Source: an uncultured Clostridia bacterium
Lineage (GTDB): Bacteria > Bacillota > Clostridia > Christensenellales > Aristaeellaceae
Direction of reading: 5' to 3'
NCBI GenBank assembly: GCA_934647305.1
Contig: CAKUFI010000121.1
Coordinates: 1 to 5,198 of the forward strand
DNA length: 5,198 bases
Below are positions 5,131 through 5,198 of the stretch, in pieces (positions within the stretch are counted from its first letter, which is position 1; the number at the start of each line of letters is the position of its first letter). The notes beneath the pieces were generated by a model. It saw only the letters and a list, made by a program, of their open reading frames with translations, searched no databases and had not been told where the DNA came from. The translations under genes were made by a program, and so were the position numbers.

Positions 5131-5198
5131 CGGAGAGCTCGAGAGGGCCGCAGCCCTTTCGACCGGGCAGTGCCCGGCTCCACTTGCTGCCGCTTTTC
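5131..5198. repeat. Cluster of GC-rich palindromes at the right edge
   Basis: Two neat hairpins lie close together: GAGAGGGC/GCCCTTTC (5141-5148/5153-5160, one G-T pair, CGCA loop) and CCGGGCA/TGCCCGG (5163-5169/5171-5177, perfect around a single G). GAGCTC and CTCGAG sites precede them. There is no coding signal here. The density of palindromes suggests a dispersed intergenic repeat or part of a 3' untranslated region of the next leftward gene, but copy number cannot be judged from one window. Confidence 0.4.

Overview
The window suggests a GC-rich Gram-positive anaerobe of the Clostridia, probably gut-associated and possibly from a metagenome assembly. This is inferred from gene content and was not tested by any search. 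The clues are strong AGGAG-type ribosome binding sites, sigma-A-type -10 boxes, a YesM/YesN-type two-component system beside an LplA-type lipoprotein, a short Bacillus-type NagB and a DegV/FakB protein.

Layout. Positions 1-132 hold the 3' end of an IS3-family insertion sequence: the last 23 codons of the transposase plus its tail. Positions of about 133-435 hold a small IS200-like element with its middle deleted. Only the first 18 codons of TnpA survive, joined to the 3' non-coding end and right-end hairpin, and its leader can fold over the tnpA ribosome binding site. On the minus strand, 453-1232 is an intact alpha/beta-hydrolase esterase. A terminator-like hairpin (1253-1286) separates it from a damaged block at 1306-3046. 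That block contains, in transcription order, the receiver domain of a YesN-like response regulator, a piece of a YesM-like histidine kinase that stops at its phospho-accepting histidine, and the C-terminal half of an LplA-like solute-binding protein that also carries a frameshift. Next on the minus strand is an intact nagB (3235-3960) with its own promoter and terminator. A divergent promoter drives degV/fakB (4181-5068) on the plus strand. The window ends with a minus-strand terminator and a cluster of GC-rich palindromes.

How the genes work together. The damaged block looks like what is left of a sugar-sensing and uptake operon (regulator, kinase, binding protein, then an esterase that could deacylate an imported or released glycan). 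NagB would feed glucosamine-6-phosphate into glycolysis. DegV/FakB belongs to fatty-acid uptake and is probably an unrelated neighbour. I see no clearly new multi-gene system. The two things most worth a second look are the miniature IS200 derivative with its predicted pseudoknot-like leader, and the three-gene collapse, which is either a real deletion series or an assembly error.
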